From the NCBI RefSeq assembly GCF_013003915.1, contig NZ_JABAIV010000004.1, forward strand, positions 62,001 through 126,000: DNA of 64,000 bases, in the 5' to 3' direction. The DNA is from Telluria aromaticivorans. Its GTDB lineage: Bacteria; Pseudomonadota; Gammaproteobacteria; Burkholderiales; Burkholderiaceae_D. The translations under genes were made by a program, and so were the position numbers. Shown here piece by piece: positions 15,770-25,246 of the stretch. Each line of letters opens with the position of its first letter. Within the stretch, counting starts at the first letter, position 1. The notes beneath the pieces are model-generated. The model had not been told where the DNA came from. It did no database searches and was given only the letters and a program-made list of their open reading frames with translations.

Positions 15770-16288
15770 ATGCGCTGGCTTACACATGCGTGCCGGGCCC
15801 TGGCAGCGACGCTGCTGGCAGGAGCCTGTAGCACTGCCCTTGCCCAGCAAGGTGCGCCGGGGCTCGACCTGGATGAATGGACGGCGGTCGATGCTGAAAC
15901 CCTCGACGAAATGCGCGGGGGATTCGACATTCCAGGCGGACTCAACCTGCAACTCGGAATCGAGCGCGTCGTGTCGATCAATGGCGAAGTACTGTCGCGC
16001 ACCAATGTCGCGATCGCGGATGTGGCGAACATGAACGCCTCGCAGATGCTGATGGCGCGCGAAGCGCTCGGCAGCGCGCAGCTGATCCAGTTGGGCGTCA
16101 ACAATTTTTCTCCGGACGACCTCGGGTTGCCCAACGGCGCGACCCTCATCCAGAACAGCCTGAACAACCAGACCATCCAGACTCACACGACAATTACCTC
16201 CACCGTCAACAGCATGGCGTTGCTAAAAGATCTTAATTTTCACTCAACCATTCGGGACGGTATCGTGCGCTCGGCAGGAAGCCTGTAA
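15770..16288 (+). CDS. Small secreted protein with a double-glycine motif (FapE position)
   Basis: A 172-residue protein with a signal peptide (about 1-26). Residues 40-51 (VDAETLDEMRGG) match a double-glycine leader pattern: hydrophobic at -12, Leu at -7, Met at -4 and Gly-Gly at -2/-1. C39 peptidases cut behind such sites. Residues 124-140 (ATLIQNSLNNQTIQTHT) carry the same QN(x)5IQ motif as the giants and the small protein at 14675. The start at 15770 has an AGAGGA site seven bases upstream and lies 11 bases after the peptidase gene. Its place between a FapD-like and a FapF-like gene is that of fapE; homology to FapE itself is not certain. Confidence 0.75.
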   Translation: MRWLTHACRALAATLLAGACSTALAQQGAPGLDLDEWTAVDAETLDEMRGGFDIPGGLNLQLGIERVVSINGEVLSRTNVAIADVANMNASQMLMAREALGSAQLIQLGVNNFSPDDLGLPNGATLIQNSLNNQTIQTHTTITSTVNSMALLKDLNFHSTIRDGIVRSAGSL

Positions 16289-16324
16289 TATTTCAATATT
16301 ACTAATTTCCTGATGGAGAAACGG

Positions 16325-17758
16325 ATGCACTCACATGTCGGGCGCCTAGGCGCCGCCGGGCTGGCCGCCATGCTGCTCGCTCCACTATCACACGCGCAGG
16401 TCACGACCGTAGAACAGGTTCAGGACAAGGAACTCGCCACACTAAAAGCCGAGCTGGCCGCTCAGCGCGAACTTGTGAACAAGCTGATGCTCGAACTACA
16501 GGCACAGCAGGCCAAGATCGAACGTATCGAAGACCGACGCGATACCCCGCAGCCAGCGCTCGCTGATGCGGTGGCACTCCCACCACGCGCCAACGACCTG
16601 CTGCTATCTGAACAACGCGGCACCGGGGGCCAGAACAACGGTGCGCCCGCAGTCGCGGTCAACAATGCGCCGGCCAACCAGCAGGCACGCCCGCCGTCCA
16701 CACCAGGGCCGATCGGCGGCCCTGCCCCGGCCCAGCCGGGCGCGCGCGGCCCTGCCCAGGCCCAGCAGACCAACGCCACCCGTAATGAACGCGACCAGCG
16801 CCCACCCGAAGTGGCGCCGCTGTTCGAAGCGCCGGGCGTACTGACGCCGCGCGGCAAGTACATCCTGGAACCGTCGATGCAGTTCGGCTATTCGTCGAGC
16901 AACCGCGTCGCGCTGGTTGGCTACACAGTCATCCCGGCGCTCCTGATCGGCCTGGTTGACGTGCGCGAGGTAAAGCGCAATACCTTTACCGGCGCCCTCA
17001 CTGCCAGGACCGGCCTGAACAACCGGATGGAAGTCGAGGTCAAGCTCCCTTACGTCTACCGTTCCGACGCCACCGTCAGCCGCGAGATCTTCACCGGCAC
17101 TGCCGTCGAACGCGTGTTTGAAACCAGGGGCAAGGCGATCGGCGACGTCGAGGTCGCCGGCCGCTACCAGCTCAACAACGGCGGCCCGGACAAGCCCTAT
17201 TACATCGGCGGCTTGCGCTACAAGTCGACCACCGGACGCAGCCCCTTCGAGGTGGTCACCGACTGCCAGACCCGCTGTATCGGCGACAACGTGACCGGCA
17301 CCGGCCTGCCGCTGTCGCTGCCGACCGGCTCGGGTTTCCACTCGCTGCAGGGCAGCCTGACCTGGCTGTTCCCGTCCGACCCGGCTGTCTTCTTCGGGAA
17401 CATCAGCTACCTGCACAACTTCAAGCAAAGCGGCATCACGCGCCTGGTGCGCAATGGCGAGCGCGAGCCCCTGGGCGAACTGGCGCCGGGCGGCATCATC
17501 GGTTTCAACTTCGGCATGGGCCTGGCCCTCAATGAAAAAGCCTCGCTGAGCCTGGGCTATGACCACAGCACCGTGGCGCGCATGAAACAGAACGGCATCA
17601 CGGTGCCCGGTTCGGTGCGTACCCAGCTCGGCACCCTGCTGCTCGGCTATTCATATCGTCTCAGCGACAAACGTTCGCTGAATGTCGCCGTGGGCGCCGG
17701 CGTGACGCGCGACACGCCGGACGTCTCGCTGACGGTACGGGTGCCGTTCTCGTTCTGA
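16325..17758 (+). CDS. Outer-membrane beta-barrel with N-terminal coiled coil (FapF-like exporter)
   Basis: A 477-residue protein. A signal peptide (1-24) is followed by a coiled coil (about 30-70, repeated Leu/Ala/Glu heptads such as LVNKLMLELQAQQAKIERI), a Pro/Ala/Gln-rich linker (about 70-160), and a domain of alternating amphipathic strands (about 165-477) that ends in Phe (VPFSF), the outer-membrane assembly signal. FapF, the amyloid pore of Pseudomonas, has this same order: helical coiled-coil plug, linker, then barrel. The barrel also resembles the broad phenol-degradation meta transporter group. The start at 16325 is chosen for GGAG six bases upstream. It is probably the secretion pore for the glycine-rich proteins. 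Confidence 0.83.
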   Translation: MHSHVGRLGAAGLAAMLLAPLSHAQVTTVEQVQDKELATLKAELAAQRELVNKLMLELQAQQAKIERIEDRRDTPQPALADAVALPPRANDLLLSEQRGTGGQNNGAPAVAVNNAPANQQARPPSTPGPIGGPAPAQPGARGPAQAQQTNATRNERDQRPPEVAPLFEAPGVLTPRGKYILEPSMQFGYSSSNRVALVGYTVIPALLIGLVDVREVKRNTFTGALTARTGLNNRMEVEVKLPYVYRSDATVSREIFTGTAVERVFETRGKAIGDVEVAGRYQLNNGGPDKPYYIGGLRYKSTTGRSPFEVVTDCQTRCIGDNVTGTGLPLSLPTGSGFHSLQGSLTWLFPSDPAVFFGNISYLHNFKQSGITRLVRNGEREPLGELAPGGIIGFNFGMGLALNEKASLSLGYDHSTVARMKQNGITVPGSVRTQLGTLLLGYSYRLSDKRSLNVAVGAGVTRDTPDVSLTVRVPFSF

Positions 17759-17851
17759 CGAAACCCGGCCGCCTGGCGACTGGCGGCCGTGGTATTTAGT
17801 TAACGGTTCGCACGATTCGAAAATCTTGCTTCCGTTTTAACAGATTCTCTC

Positions 17852-17857
17852 TATAAT
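17852..17857 (+). promoter_or_regulatory. -10 box of cspA
   Basis: A perfect TATAAT about 95 bases upstream of the coding start. Only a poor -35 (TTCCGT, 16-base spacing) is visible. It implies a leader of nearly 90 bases, as is usual for cold-shock mRNAs. Confidence 0.65.
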
Positions 17858-17951
17858 CAAGTTTGCAATGTTGAGCGCGCCACTGGTCTGAAAGTCCGAA
17901 GGTTCGCTGGCAGGGCGAACAAAACATACAAACTTTCAGGAGAGAAATAAC

Positions 17952-18158
17952 ATGGCGACTGGTATCGTAAAGTGGTTCAATGATGCAAAAGGTTTCGGTT
18001 TCATCACCCCAGACGGCGGCGGTGAAGACCTGTTTGCGCACTTCTCGGCTATCAACGCGAACGGCTTCAAGTCGCTGGCAGAGAACCAGCGCGTGACCTT
18101 CGATGTCACCACTGGTCCAAAAGGCAAGCAAGCCTCGAACATCCAGCCGCAAGCGTAA
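17952..18158 (+). CDS. cspA: Cold-shock domain protein, CspA family
   Basis: A 68-residue single cold-shock domain. RNP1 (KGFGFITP) and RNP2 (DLFAHFSAI) are intact, and the start [17 protein letters not shown] is typical. CspA proteins bind single-stranded nucleic acid and act as RNA chaperones and antiterminators. AGGAGAG at 17939-17945 is the ribosome site. It follows the matrix cluster but has its own promoter and terminator, so functional linkage is not implied. Which cspA paralogue this is cannot be decided here. Confidence 0.96.
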   Translation: MATGIVKWFNDAKGFGFITPDGGGEDLFAHFSAINANGFKSLAENQRVTFDVTTGPKGKQASNIQPQA

Positions 18159-18191
18159 TACTGCTTTGCCCTTTACCGGGCAAGCGCGGCG

Positions 18192-18222
18192 AAAAGCACA
18201 TCCCCGGATGTGCTTTTTGTTT
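18192..18222 (+). terminator. Intrinsic terminator of cspA
   Basis: A 12-base-pair stem (AAAAGCACATCC paired with GGATGTGCTTTT) is followed by TTTTTGTTTTT. Confidence 0.92.
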
Positions 18223-18237
18223 TTGAAGGGTGGTTTT

Positions 18238-18396
18238 GTAGGGTGGGCGGCTTGTAACCCGGGCCACTGGCCCGGGTTACCCCGCGCGTTCAAATCACGG
18301 TTGATCTGCCAGCGGGGCTGATTGACCACTAACTATCACCGCGTGGGCAAGGTAATTCAGGGCAATGGCCTGAATTACGAATTGCCCACCGTACGA
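18238..18396. repeat. GTAG-type palindromic repeat pair copy 2 (long-hairpin form)
   Basis: The left unit starts GTAGGGTGGGCGG and contains an inner palindrome (GTAACCCGGGCC, ACT, GGCCCGGGTTAC). The right unit begins CGCGTGGGCAA with inner palindrome GTAATTCAGG...CCTGAATTAC and ends GCCCACCGTAC. It fills the convergent gap between cspA and the DUF971 gene and ends two bases from the latter's stop codon. Confidence 0.8.
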
Positions 18397-18397
18397 T

Positions 18398-18820
18398 TTA
18401 GTGGCTATGCCCGCAACCCGACTTCGGTGCCGTACTTGCGCCGGGTAATACAGTGCCGGGTTCGCGGCCGCTGTCGCCCTGAAAACCCGCGGCGTGCAGG
18501 CGGTCAAGGTAGGCCTGCCACATCACGCCCTGCTCGCTGCCCAGCTTGTACAGGTAGTCCCAGGTGAAGATGCCGCTGGCGTGGCCGTCGTCGAATTCGG
18601 GCTTGACGGCGTAGTTCCCGACCGGCTCGAGGCCCAGGATGCCGACGTCGCGCTTGCCCAGCTGGAGCACTTCCTGGCCCGGGCCGTGGCCCTTCACTTC
18701 GGCCGAGGGCGAGTACACGCGCATCAGCTCGAACGGGATCGAGAAGGCGCTGCCGTCGTCGAAGGCGATTTCGAGGACGCGCGATTTCTGGCGTACGGTG
18801 AGGTCGGTTGGATTGGGCAT
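18398..18820 (-). CDS. DUF971 (gamma-butyrobetaine hydroxylase-like N-terminal domain) protein
   Basis: A 140-residue protein of the DUF971 family, matching the small N-terminal domain of gamma-butyrobetaine hydroxylases but without the catalytic oxygenase part. The PTDLTVRQKSRVLEIAFDDG opening and the later VGNYAVKPEFDDGHASGIF...W.YL segment are diagnostic. The tail carries Cys/His (GCGHSH) and may bind metal. In many betaproteobacteria this gene lies directly upstream of ubiE; here the two are about 12.8 kb apart. Role unknown. Confidence 0.9.
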   Translation of the reverse strand: MPNPTDLTVRQKSRVLEIAFDDGSAFSIPFELMRVYSPSAEVKGHGPGQEVLQLGKRDVGILGLEPVGNYAVKPEFDDGHASGIFTWDYLYKLGSEQGVMWQAYLDRLHAAGFQGDSGREPGTVLPGASTAPKSGCGHSH

Positions 18821-18831
18821 GGATGCTCCTC

Positions 18832-19260
18832 TTATGGATTGAAACGGCGGGCGATGGCGCTGGCCAGTTCCGGCAGCAGCGCGCGGCGTGCGGCCAGGAT
18901 GGATTCATCAGGCTGGCGGGCGGCCTGAGCCCACACCGGCGCCGGGAAATGGGCGTCGTCCGCATAGCGCGGTATGACATGCCAATGCAGGTGCGGCACC
19001 ACGTTACCGAGGCTGGCGACATTCACCTTCAGGGGCTGCATGACTTCGCGCACCGCCAGCTCGACCTCGTAGACGGCCTCGTTCACCAAGAGGCGGTCAT
19101 CCCTAGCCAGGTCGCTCATTTCGCGCACGTGCTCGCGCCAGATGACGCGGCAGAAACCGGGATAATTTGCGTCATCGACGATGATGACGCTGAACTTCGG
19201 CCCGGCCCAGGCCACGGGCAGGGCCAGCTCGCACAATTCGCAACCAGCTTGCGCGGTCAT
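18832..19260 (-). CDS. HIT-family hydrolase
   Basis: A 142-residue histidine-triad protein with the signature HLHWHVIPR (about residues 94-102), in which the middle His is the nucleophile that hydrolyses nucleoside phosphate derivatives. CELCELAL near the start could be a metal site. It overlaps the upstream oxidoreductase gene (ATGA junction) and is 11 bases from the DUF971 gene, so all three are an operon. Substrate unknown. Confidence 0.93.
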   Translation of the reverse strand: MTAQAGCELCELALPVAWAGPKFSVIIVDDANYPGFCRVIWREHVREMSDLARDDRLLVNEAVYEVELAVREVMQPLKVNVASLGNVVPHLHWHVIPRYADDAHFPAPVWAQAARQPDESILAARRALLPELASAIARRFNP

Positions 19261-22200
19261 ACCAGCACCCTTTCGATGCCGCCGTTATTCGCGCGCGCCA
19301 CGTAGTCCGGCAGCCAGTTCTCGCCCAGCAGGTGGCGCGCCATCTCCACCACGATGTAGTCGGCGGTGGTGCCGGAATCGGCGTTGTAGCGCGACAGGCC
19401 TTGCAGGCAGGACGGGCAGCTGGTCAGGATTTTCACTTCGCCTTCGAAGCCGTCGGCGCGCAGTTTGTCGGCGCCTTTCTCCATTTCGCCCTGCTTGCGC
19501 GAGCGGACCTGGGTCGCGATGTCCGGGCGGCTCACGGCGAAGGTGCCCGATTCGCCGCAGCAGCGGTCGTTCTTCTCGATTTTCACGTCGTCGAACGTCG
19601 ACACCAGCGCGTTCACGGTCTTGAGCGAATCCTGCATCTTCATCGGCGTGTGGCAGGGGTCGTGGTACATGTAGCGGGTGCCGCTGACGCCTTCGAGTTT
19701 CACGCCCTTCTCGAGCAGGTATTCGTGGATGTCCATGATGCGGCAGCCCGGGAAGATCTTGTCGAACTCGTAGGTCGCCAGCTGGTCGTAGCAGGTGCCG
19801 CAGGAGACCAGCACTGTCTTGATATCCAGGTAGTTCAGCGTGTTGGCCATGCGGTGGAACAGCACGCGGTTATCCGTCATCATCTTGTCGGCCTTGTCGT
19901 ACTGGCCGGCGCCGCGCTGGGGATAGCCGCAGCACAGGTAGCCCGGCGGCAGTACGGTCTGCACCCCGGTTTCCCACAGCATCGCCTGGGTCGCCAGTCC
20001 CACCTGCGAGAACAGGCGCTCGGACCCGCAGCCCGGGAAGTAGAACACGGCTTCGGTATCGGCCGTCGTCGCCTTCGGGTTGCGGATGATCGGGATCACC
20101 TTGTCGTCTTCGATGTCGAGCAGCGCGCGCGCGGTCTTCTTCGGCAGGTTGCCCGGCATTTTCTTGTTGATGAAGTGGATCACCTGCTCGCGCACCGGCG
20201 CCTTGCCGGTGGTCGGAGGCGGCGCTTCCACTTGCGGCTTGGCGAAGCCGCGCAGCAGCTGGTTGCCCATGCGCTGGGCCTTGTAGCCCCAGTCGACCAT
20301 CACCTTGCGGGTGGCGTTGATGGTGGTCGGGTCGGTCGCGTTCAGGAAGAACATGGCGGCGCGGTTGGCCGGCTTGAAGCTGCGCTTGTCCATCTTGCGC
20401 AGCAGGTTACGCATGTTCATCGAGACATCGCCGAAGTCGATGTCGACCGGGCACGGTGTCACGCATTTGTGGCACACGGTGCAGTGGTCGGCCACGTCCT
20501 CGAATTCTTCCCAGTGCTTGATCGACACGCCGCGGCGGGTCTGCTCTTCGTACAAAAAGGCTTCGATCAGGGCCGAGGTGGCGAGGATCTTGTCGCGCGG
20601 CGAATACAGCAGGTTCGCCTCCGGCACGTGGGTGGTGCAGACCGGCTTGCACTTCCCACAGCGCAGGCAGTCCTTGATGCTGTTGGCGATCTCGCCGATA
20701 TCGCTCTGCTGCATGATCAGCGATTCGTGGCCCATCAGGCCGAACGAAGGCGTATAGGCGTTGCGCAGGTCGGCGTGCGCGCCTTCCAGGTTGAGCAGCT
20801 TGCCCTTGTTGAAGCGGCCTTCCGGGTCGACCCGCAGTTTGTAGTCACGGAATTCCTGGATTTCTTCGTCGTGCAGGAATTCGAGCTTGGTGATGCCGAT
20901 GCCGTGTTCGCCCGAGATCACGCCGTCCAGCGAGCGCGCCAGCTTCATGATGCGCTCGACCGCCTTGTGGGCGTCCTGCAGCATGGCGTAGTCGTCCGAA
21001 TTCACCGGCAAATTGGTGTGCACGTTGCCGTCGCCGGCGTGCATGTGAAGGGCCACGAACACGCGCGAACGCAGCACGCGCTTGTGGATCGCGGTGGCTT
21101 CGTCGAGGATGCACTTGTAGGCCGAACCATTGAAGACCTGGCGCAGCGGCGCGCGCAGCTCGCCCTTCCACGACACGCGGATGGTGTGGTCCTGCACCAC
21201 GTCGAACAGGGTTGCATCCGGCTGGCTGCCGGTGCGCTGGTCCAGCACCGCCGACATCGCGTCCAGGCCCAGCTCGTCGAGCTTGCCGTGCACGTCGCGA
21301 AGTGGCGCATCGAGGTTGGCGAGGATGAAGCTCCAGCGCGCGCGCGCTGCTTCGACCAGCGCCACCGCCTGTTGCGGGCGGTCGCCCAGGATTTCGTCGC
21401 GGTCGACCGAGTCGCCGCCGGCATCGTCGCTCTTCTCGATCGGCAGGTGCTCGTTCGAGAGATAGGCCAGCAGCTCGCTGGCCAGCTGCAGCTTGTTCTT
21501 GATCGACAGCTCGATGTTGATGCGCTCGATGCCGTCGGTGTATTCGCCCATGCGCGGCAGCGGGATCACCACGTCTTCGTTGATCTTGAAGGCGTTGGTG
21601 TGGCGCGCGATGGCCGCGGTGCGGGCGCGGTCGAGCCAGAATTTCTTGCGCGCTTCCGGGCTCACGGCCACGAAGCCTTCGCCCACGCGGGTGTTCGCAA
21701 TGCGCACCACTTCCGAGGCGGCGATCGCCACCGCGTTCTCGTCGTCGCCGACGATGTCGCCGAACAGCGCCATTTTAGGCAGCACGCCGCGCTTGGATTT
21801 GGTGGCATAGCCGACCGCGCGCAGGTAGCGCTCGTCCAGGTGTTCCAGGCCGGCCAGGCGCAAGGTAGCAAAGGCCGGGTCGCCGTTCTTCGGCAGGCTG
21901 TCGAGATAGTTGGTGATTTCGACGATCGACGGGATCGCATCGCGCGCCTGGCCGAAGAATTCCAGCGCCACGGTGCGCGTGAACTTGGGCATCTTGTGCA
22001 GGATCCAGCGCGCCGAAGTGATCAAGCCATCGGTGCCCTCTTTCTGGATGCCCGGCAGGCCGGACAGGAATTTGTCGGTGACGTCCTTGCCCAGGCCTTC
22101 CTTGCGGAAGCGCTTGCCCTCGATGACCAGCGTCTCGGTGCGGAACGGCTGGGCTTTTGCCGCGCCGCGCACCGCCGGATGGGTCCATTCGAGTTTAAAC

Positions 22201-23267
22201 GTAGCCACCGGCGCGTCGTGGATCTTGGACAGGTTGTGGTCCATGCGCGTGACCTCCAGCCAGTCGCCGTTCGGGTCCACCATGCGCCACGAAGCCAGGT
22301 TGTCCAGCGCCGTGCCCCACAACACGGCCTTCTTGCCGCCTGCGTTCATGGCGATGTTCCCGCCGATGCAGGAGGCGTGCGCCGAGGTCGGGTCGACCGC
22401 GAACACGAAGCCGGCCTTTTCGGCGGCCTGCGAGACGCGCTGGGTGACCACGCCGGCAAAGCTGTGGATGGTTGCGTACTCGCGGTCCACGCCCGGCAGC
22501 CGGGTGATTTCCACTTCGCCCAGGCCAATCAGTTTTTCGGTGTTGATCACGGCGGACATCGGCGTGAGCGGGATTGCGCCGCCGGTGTAGCCGGTGCCGC
22601 CGCCGCGCGGGATGATGGTCAGGCCCAGCTCGATGCAGCCCTTGACCAGGCCCGCCATTTCTTCCTCCGAGTCCGGCACCAGCACCAGGAAGGGATATTC
22701 GACGCGCCAGTCGGTGGCATCGGTAACGTGCGAGATACGGTGCATGCCGTCGAAGCGGATGTTGCGCTTGTCGGTGTAGGCGCCCAGCACGCGCAGGGCG
22801 CGCTTGCGCAGGTCGTACATGTTGCGGAATTCGAGGCCGAAGGCGTCGACCGCGCCGCGTGCGGCATCGAGCAGCTGTTCGACGGCGGCGTTGCGGCTGG
22901 CGGCGGCTTCGTGTTCACCTTCGGCGGCAGCATCGACGGTGAGGCGGCGTTTGTCGACTTCGCCCAGGCGGTGGTGCAGCGCGTCGATCAGCTTCTGGCG
23001 GCGCTTCGGGTTGTCCAGCAGGTCGTCCTGCAAATACGGATTGCGGCGCACCACCCAGATGTCGCCCAGCACCTCGTACAGCATGCGCGCCGAGCGTCCG
23101 GTCTGGCGCGCCCCGCGCAGCGCATCGAGCAGCCGCCACGACGACTCACCCAGCAGGCGGATCACGATTTCGCGATCGGAAAACGAGGTGTAGTTGTACG
23201 GGATCTCGCGCAGTCGCGCGGGGGCATTATCGGCAAGCAGGGTATGGAGTTGTGCGGGGGCGTTCAT
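19257..23267 (-). CDS. Giant FAD-linked oxidase / ferredoxin / cysteine-rich-domain fusion (DUF3683 type)
   Basis: A 1336-residue flavoprotein. An N-terminal DUF3683 region (about 1-190) precedes an FAD-binding domain ([17 protein letters not shown], about 220-240) and FAD-oxidase C-terminal domain ([15 protein letters not shown]). Two 4Fe-4S motifs follow ([11 protein letters not shown] and [14 protein letters not shown]). The last 350 residues hold two CCG (cysteine-rich) domains ([31 protein letters not shown]). The order resembles a GlcD/Dld subunit joined to GlpC/LutA-like subunits, so it probably oxidises a D-2-hydroxy acid and passes electrons to the quinone pool. Substrate is unknown. 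The start at 23267 (MNAPAQLH) is preferred over 23309; neither has a clear ribosome site. Confidence 0.9.
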   Translation of the reverse strand: MNAPAQLHTLLADNAPARLREIPYNYTSFSDREIVIRLLGESSWRLLDALRGARQTGRSARMLYEVLGDIWVVRRNPYLQDDLLDNPKRRQKLIDALHHRLGEVDKRRLTVDAAAEGEHEAAASRNAAVEQLLDAARGAVDAFGLEFRNMYDLRKRALRVLGAYTDKRNIRFDGMHRISHVTDATDWRVEYPFLVLVPDSEEEMAGLVKGCIELGLTIIPRGGGTGYTGGAIPLTPMSAVINTEKLIGLGEVEITRLPGVDREYATIHSFAGVVTQRVSQAAEKAGFVFAVDPTSAHASCIGGNIAMNAGGKKAVLWGTALDNLASWRMVDPNGDWLEVTRMDHNLSKIHDAPVATFKLEWTHPAVRGAAKAQPFRTETLVIEGKRFRKEGLGKDVTDKFLSGLPGIQKEGTDGLITSARWILHKMPKFTRTVALEFFGQARDAIPSIVEITNYLDSLPKNGDPAFATLRLAGLEHLDERYLRAVGYATKSKRGVLPKMALFGDIVGDDENAVAIAASEVVRIANTRVGEGFVAVSPEARKKFWLDRARTAAIARHTNAFKINEDVVIPLPRMGEYTDGIERINIELSIKNKLQLASELLAYLSNEHLPIEKSDDAGGDSVDRDEILGDRPQQAVALVEAARARWSFILANLDAPLRDVHGKLDELGLDAMSAVLDQRTGSQPDATLFDVVQDHTIRVSWKGELRAPLRQVFNGSAYKCILDEATAIHKRVLRSRVFVALHMHAGDGNVHTNLPVNSDDYAMLQDAHKAVERIMKLARSLDGVISGEHGIGITKLEFLHDEEIQEFRDYKLRVDPEGRFNKGKLLNLEGAHADLRNAYTPSFGLMGHESLIMQQSDIGEIANSIKDCLRCGKCKPVCTTHVPEANLLYSPRDKILATSALIEAFLYEEQTRRGVSIKHWEEFEDVADHCTVCHKCVTPCPVDIDFGDVSMNMRNLLRKMDKRSFKPANRAAMFFLNATDPTTINATRKVMVDWGYKAQRMGNQLLRGFAKPQVEAPPPTTGKAPVREQVIHFINKKMPGNLPKKTARALLDIEDDKVIPIIRNPKATTADTEAVFYFPGCGSERLFSQVGLATQAMLWETGVQTVLPPGYLCCGYPQRGAGQYDKADKMMTDNRVLFHRMANTLNYLDIKTVLVSCGTCYDQLATYEFDKIFPGCRIMDIHEYLLEKGVKLEGVSGTRYMYHDPCHTPMKMQDSLKTVNALVSTFDDVKIEKNDRCCGESGTFAVSRPDIATQVRSRKQGEMEKGADKLRADGFEGEVKILTSCPSCLQGLSRYNADSGTTADYIVVEMARHLLGENWLPDYVARANNGGIERVLV

Positions 23268-23486
23268 GGAATCGACTCGACAGTTCGGACGGGCCCGAAG
23301 GAGGTTCATTCTAGCTTATTGCGCTGCACCACGCTGGGGAGCGGTAAGAAAATGACCACAGGCGACGCAAGGAAATGCCAATACTCAACGATAAAGGCAA
23401 ATTTCCTATGCAAGAAGTGGCCGCAGTGCATCATTCGTTTGCATGGCGGCGTGGAATGGCATATTGCATAAGGCGGCCCGGCACGG

Positions 23487-24236
23487 TCACTGCGGCGCGT
23501 TCAGCCATGCGTCCAGCTCGGCCTCCGCCGGCGCCCGCTCGAACACCTGTTGCAGCGTCCAGCCCTTCTTGTCGAGCAGATAGGCGACCTTCAGGTGGAA
23601 GCCGCGGTAAAGGCCACTCCTGTCGCGATCGAGCTCCCTTGCACCCGCGCGTAACAGCGCGCGGTTGGCATCGAAATCGAAATCCCCGCCCTTGCCCACA
23701 TAGTCGGCATAGCCTTCGAGCAGCCACTCCGGATAGCGCAACATGACCGTGCGCCCGAAGCTGCGCGACACGTCGCTGTGGGTGATTTCGTGGGCGATGA
23801 AGTAGGACAGCGGACGCTGCGCGGCGTCGGCGATCGGGCCGCGGCCCGGCGAGTGGATCCGGTTCGCAGGAATATCGGAAGCGCGGATGAAGACCTGGCG
23901 GGTAAGCCAGACGTCGGCCGCGCCGCCCAGCCGGGTGCTGAAAGCGCGGCCGTAGAGCCACAGGCGCCAGGGTTCGTTGCAGAAGAAGATCTCGACCGGC
24001 GTATTGCGGTCGTGCAGGACCGAGGTGCGCAGGCGCCTGGTCACATCGTCCAGCACCGTGGTGACCTCGGGCGGGATCGGGCGGTCCGACCATACGTGGT
24101 AATTCTGGTAGACCGCGCGGTAGGCGAACATCGGCTTGGGGAGGGCGGCAAGGACCATGTACATGATCAGCAGGCCCAGCAGGCCGGCGGCGCCGGTTTT
24201 GATTAGGGTGAGAACGCGTTTGGTCGTCGAGGTCAT
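23487..24236 (-). CDS. Membrane-anchored protein with HExxH zinc-peptidase motif
   Basis: A 249-residue protein with one N-terminal membrane helix (about residues 8-31) and a soluble domain. HEITH at 149-153 and Glu174 in LLEGYADY form the HExxH...E pattern of gluzincins, so a zinc metallopeptidase fold is likely. YFIAHEITHSD and WLLEGYADYV are the usual phrasing for peptidase-MA-like proteins. The start at 24236 (MTSTTKRV) is chosen because the longer frame adds a non-hydrophobic, poorly supported extension. No family name is certain and substrates are unknown. It is followed by a 219-base gap in which I see nothing. Confidence 0.75.
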   Translation of the reverse strand: MTSTTKRVLTLIKTGAAGLLGLLIMYMVLAALPKPMFAYRAVYQNYHVWSDRPIPPEVTTVLDDVTRRLRTSVLHDRNTPVEIFFCNEPWRLWLYGRAFSTRLGGAADVWLTRQVFIRASDIPANRIHSPGRGPIADAAQRPLSYFIAHEITHSDVSRSFGRTVMLRYPEWLLEGYADYVGKGGDFDFDANRALLRAGARELDRDRSGLYRGFHLKVAYLLDKKGWTLQQVFERAPAEAELDAWLNAPQ

Positions 24237-24506
24237 GGTCGCATGAGAAAACGCAGCCACCAGGATGATTCTGGTCTGCAATACGACGGACTGTATCCGC
24301 TCAATCTTATCGAAGACTTAACACAGGGCGATGTTCAGGAATGCCGGCAGCGTACCGCAACCGGCTGCTACCGGCTCGTTGCCGTGCCTGGTGCCACGAC
24401 TTTCGTGCATCGTCGCATACGCTACCCGCCCTGCGCACCCGCTGCCTACCATTCCATTCACAACACCTCGTATGAATAACAAGCCGTGAACGGAGAAGGA
24501 AGAGCG

Positions 24507-24929
24507 ATGATCGAGAATTTTGCTGGTGTGTTCGCGTTGGCCATCATTGAATTGTGGGCAGCGATCCCGCTGGGTTTCCACCTGAAGCTGCACCCTGCCC
24601 TGCTGATCGTGGCCGCCTCCAGCGGCGCCTTCACCGGCGCGGTGGCCGCCATGTTCCTCGGGAATGGCGTGCGGCGCCTGATGTTCTGGCGCAAAGGCGA
24701 GACGACGGCGGGTGGCCGCATGTCGACGTGGCTGGCCGCAAAGGGGCCATGGGCCATCGGCCTGCTTGGTCCCTTGCTGATCGGTCCCGTATTCTCCGCA
24801 GGCCTGGCCGGTGCGATCGGCCTGCCACGGGCGTTCTCGCTGGCGCTGCTGGGGGCCGGCATTCTCGTGTGGACGGTCGTGTTCAGCGTGCTGGGCAGCT
24901 TAGGGGTGGCGGCGCTGGGATCAGCGTGA
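24507..24929 (+). CDS. Small multidrug-export-like membrane protein (PF06695 type)
   Basis: A 140-residue integral membrane protein with about four hydrophobic helices. The pattern ELWAAIPLGF, a GAFTGAVAAMFLGN segment and a PLLIGPVFSAGLAGAIGLPR segment fit the putative small multidrug export family. AAGGAAG precedes the start at 24507. Drug export has not been generally shown for the family, so the name is only a label. It overlaps the next, convergent gene by nine bases. Confidence 0.7.
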   Translation: MIENFAGVFALAIIELWAAIPLGFHLKLHPALLIVAASSGAFTGAVAAMFLGNGVRRLMFWRKGETTAGGRMSTWLAAKGPWAIGLLGPLLIGPVFSAGLAGAIGLPRAFSLALLGAGILVWTVVFSVLGSLGVAALGSA

Positions 24930-25244
24930 CGGCGGCGCTTCGCGGACCAGGCGCTCCAGCCGTTCGGTCGGCGCCGGCCGCATGCCGGTCGCCGCCGAGC
25001 GCAGGCAATCGACGACCTCTGCGCGCACCGGTTGGCGCGCCGCCACGTTGCAGGTCAGTGCCAGTTCGACGAGGAAATCGCGGTCCGGTTGCGGCATCGT
25101 GGCGATGCCGGGCCAGACGGTGCCGAGCTGCCGCAGCGTGGAGTCCGAATGCGAGCCCAGCATGTACTTGGCGCCGACGACGCCGAAGACCGCCAGCACG
25201 ACGAGGATGAGCAGCAGCGACAGGAGGCTTGGTGGCTTGGCCAT
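24921..25244 (-). CDS. Hypothetical small membrane-anchored protein
   Basis: A 107-residue protein with one N-terminal helix (LLSLLLILVVLAVFGVVGA) and a soluble remainder with two Cys residues. I do not recognise a family. The ATG at 25244 is chosen because the longer frame reads through the end of the YqaA-like gene. It follows that gene by two bases and is presumably cotranscribed. Confidence 0.65.
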   Translation of the reverse strand: MAKPPSLLSLLLILVVLAVFGVVGAKYMLGSHSDSTLRQLGTVWPGIATMPQPDRDFLVELALTCNVAARQPVRAEVVDCLRSAATGMRPAPTERLERLVREAPPSR

Positions 25245-25246
25245 GC

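Noticed and set aside
17796..18329. A 177-codon minus-strand frame across cspA
   Set aside because: It runs through the cspA leader, gene and terminator, all clearly plus-strand elements.
19332..23471. A 1379-codon plus-strand frame opposite the FAD/Fe-S oxidoreductase
   Set aside because: The minus-strand protein has complete FAD, 4Fe-4S and CCG motifs; the opposite frame is His/Arg/Gly/Val-rich with no domain, a usual shadow of high-GC genes.
24243..24479. A 78-codon plus-strand frame before the small membrane protein
   Set aside because: No ribosome site, no family resemblance and poor codon pattern; treated as non-coding.
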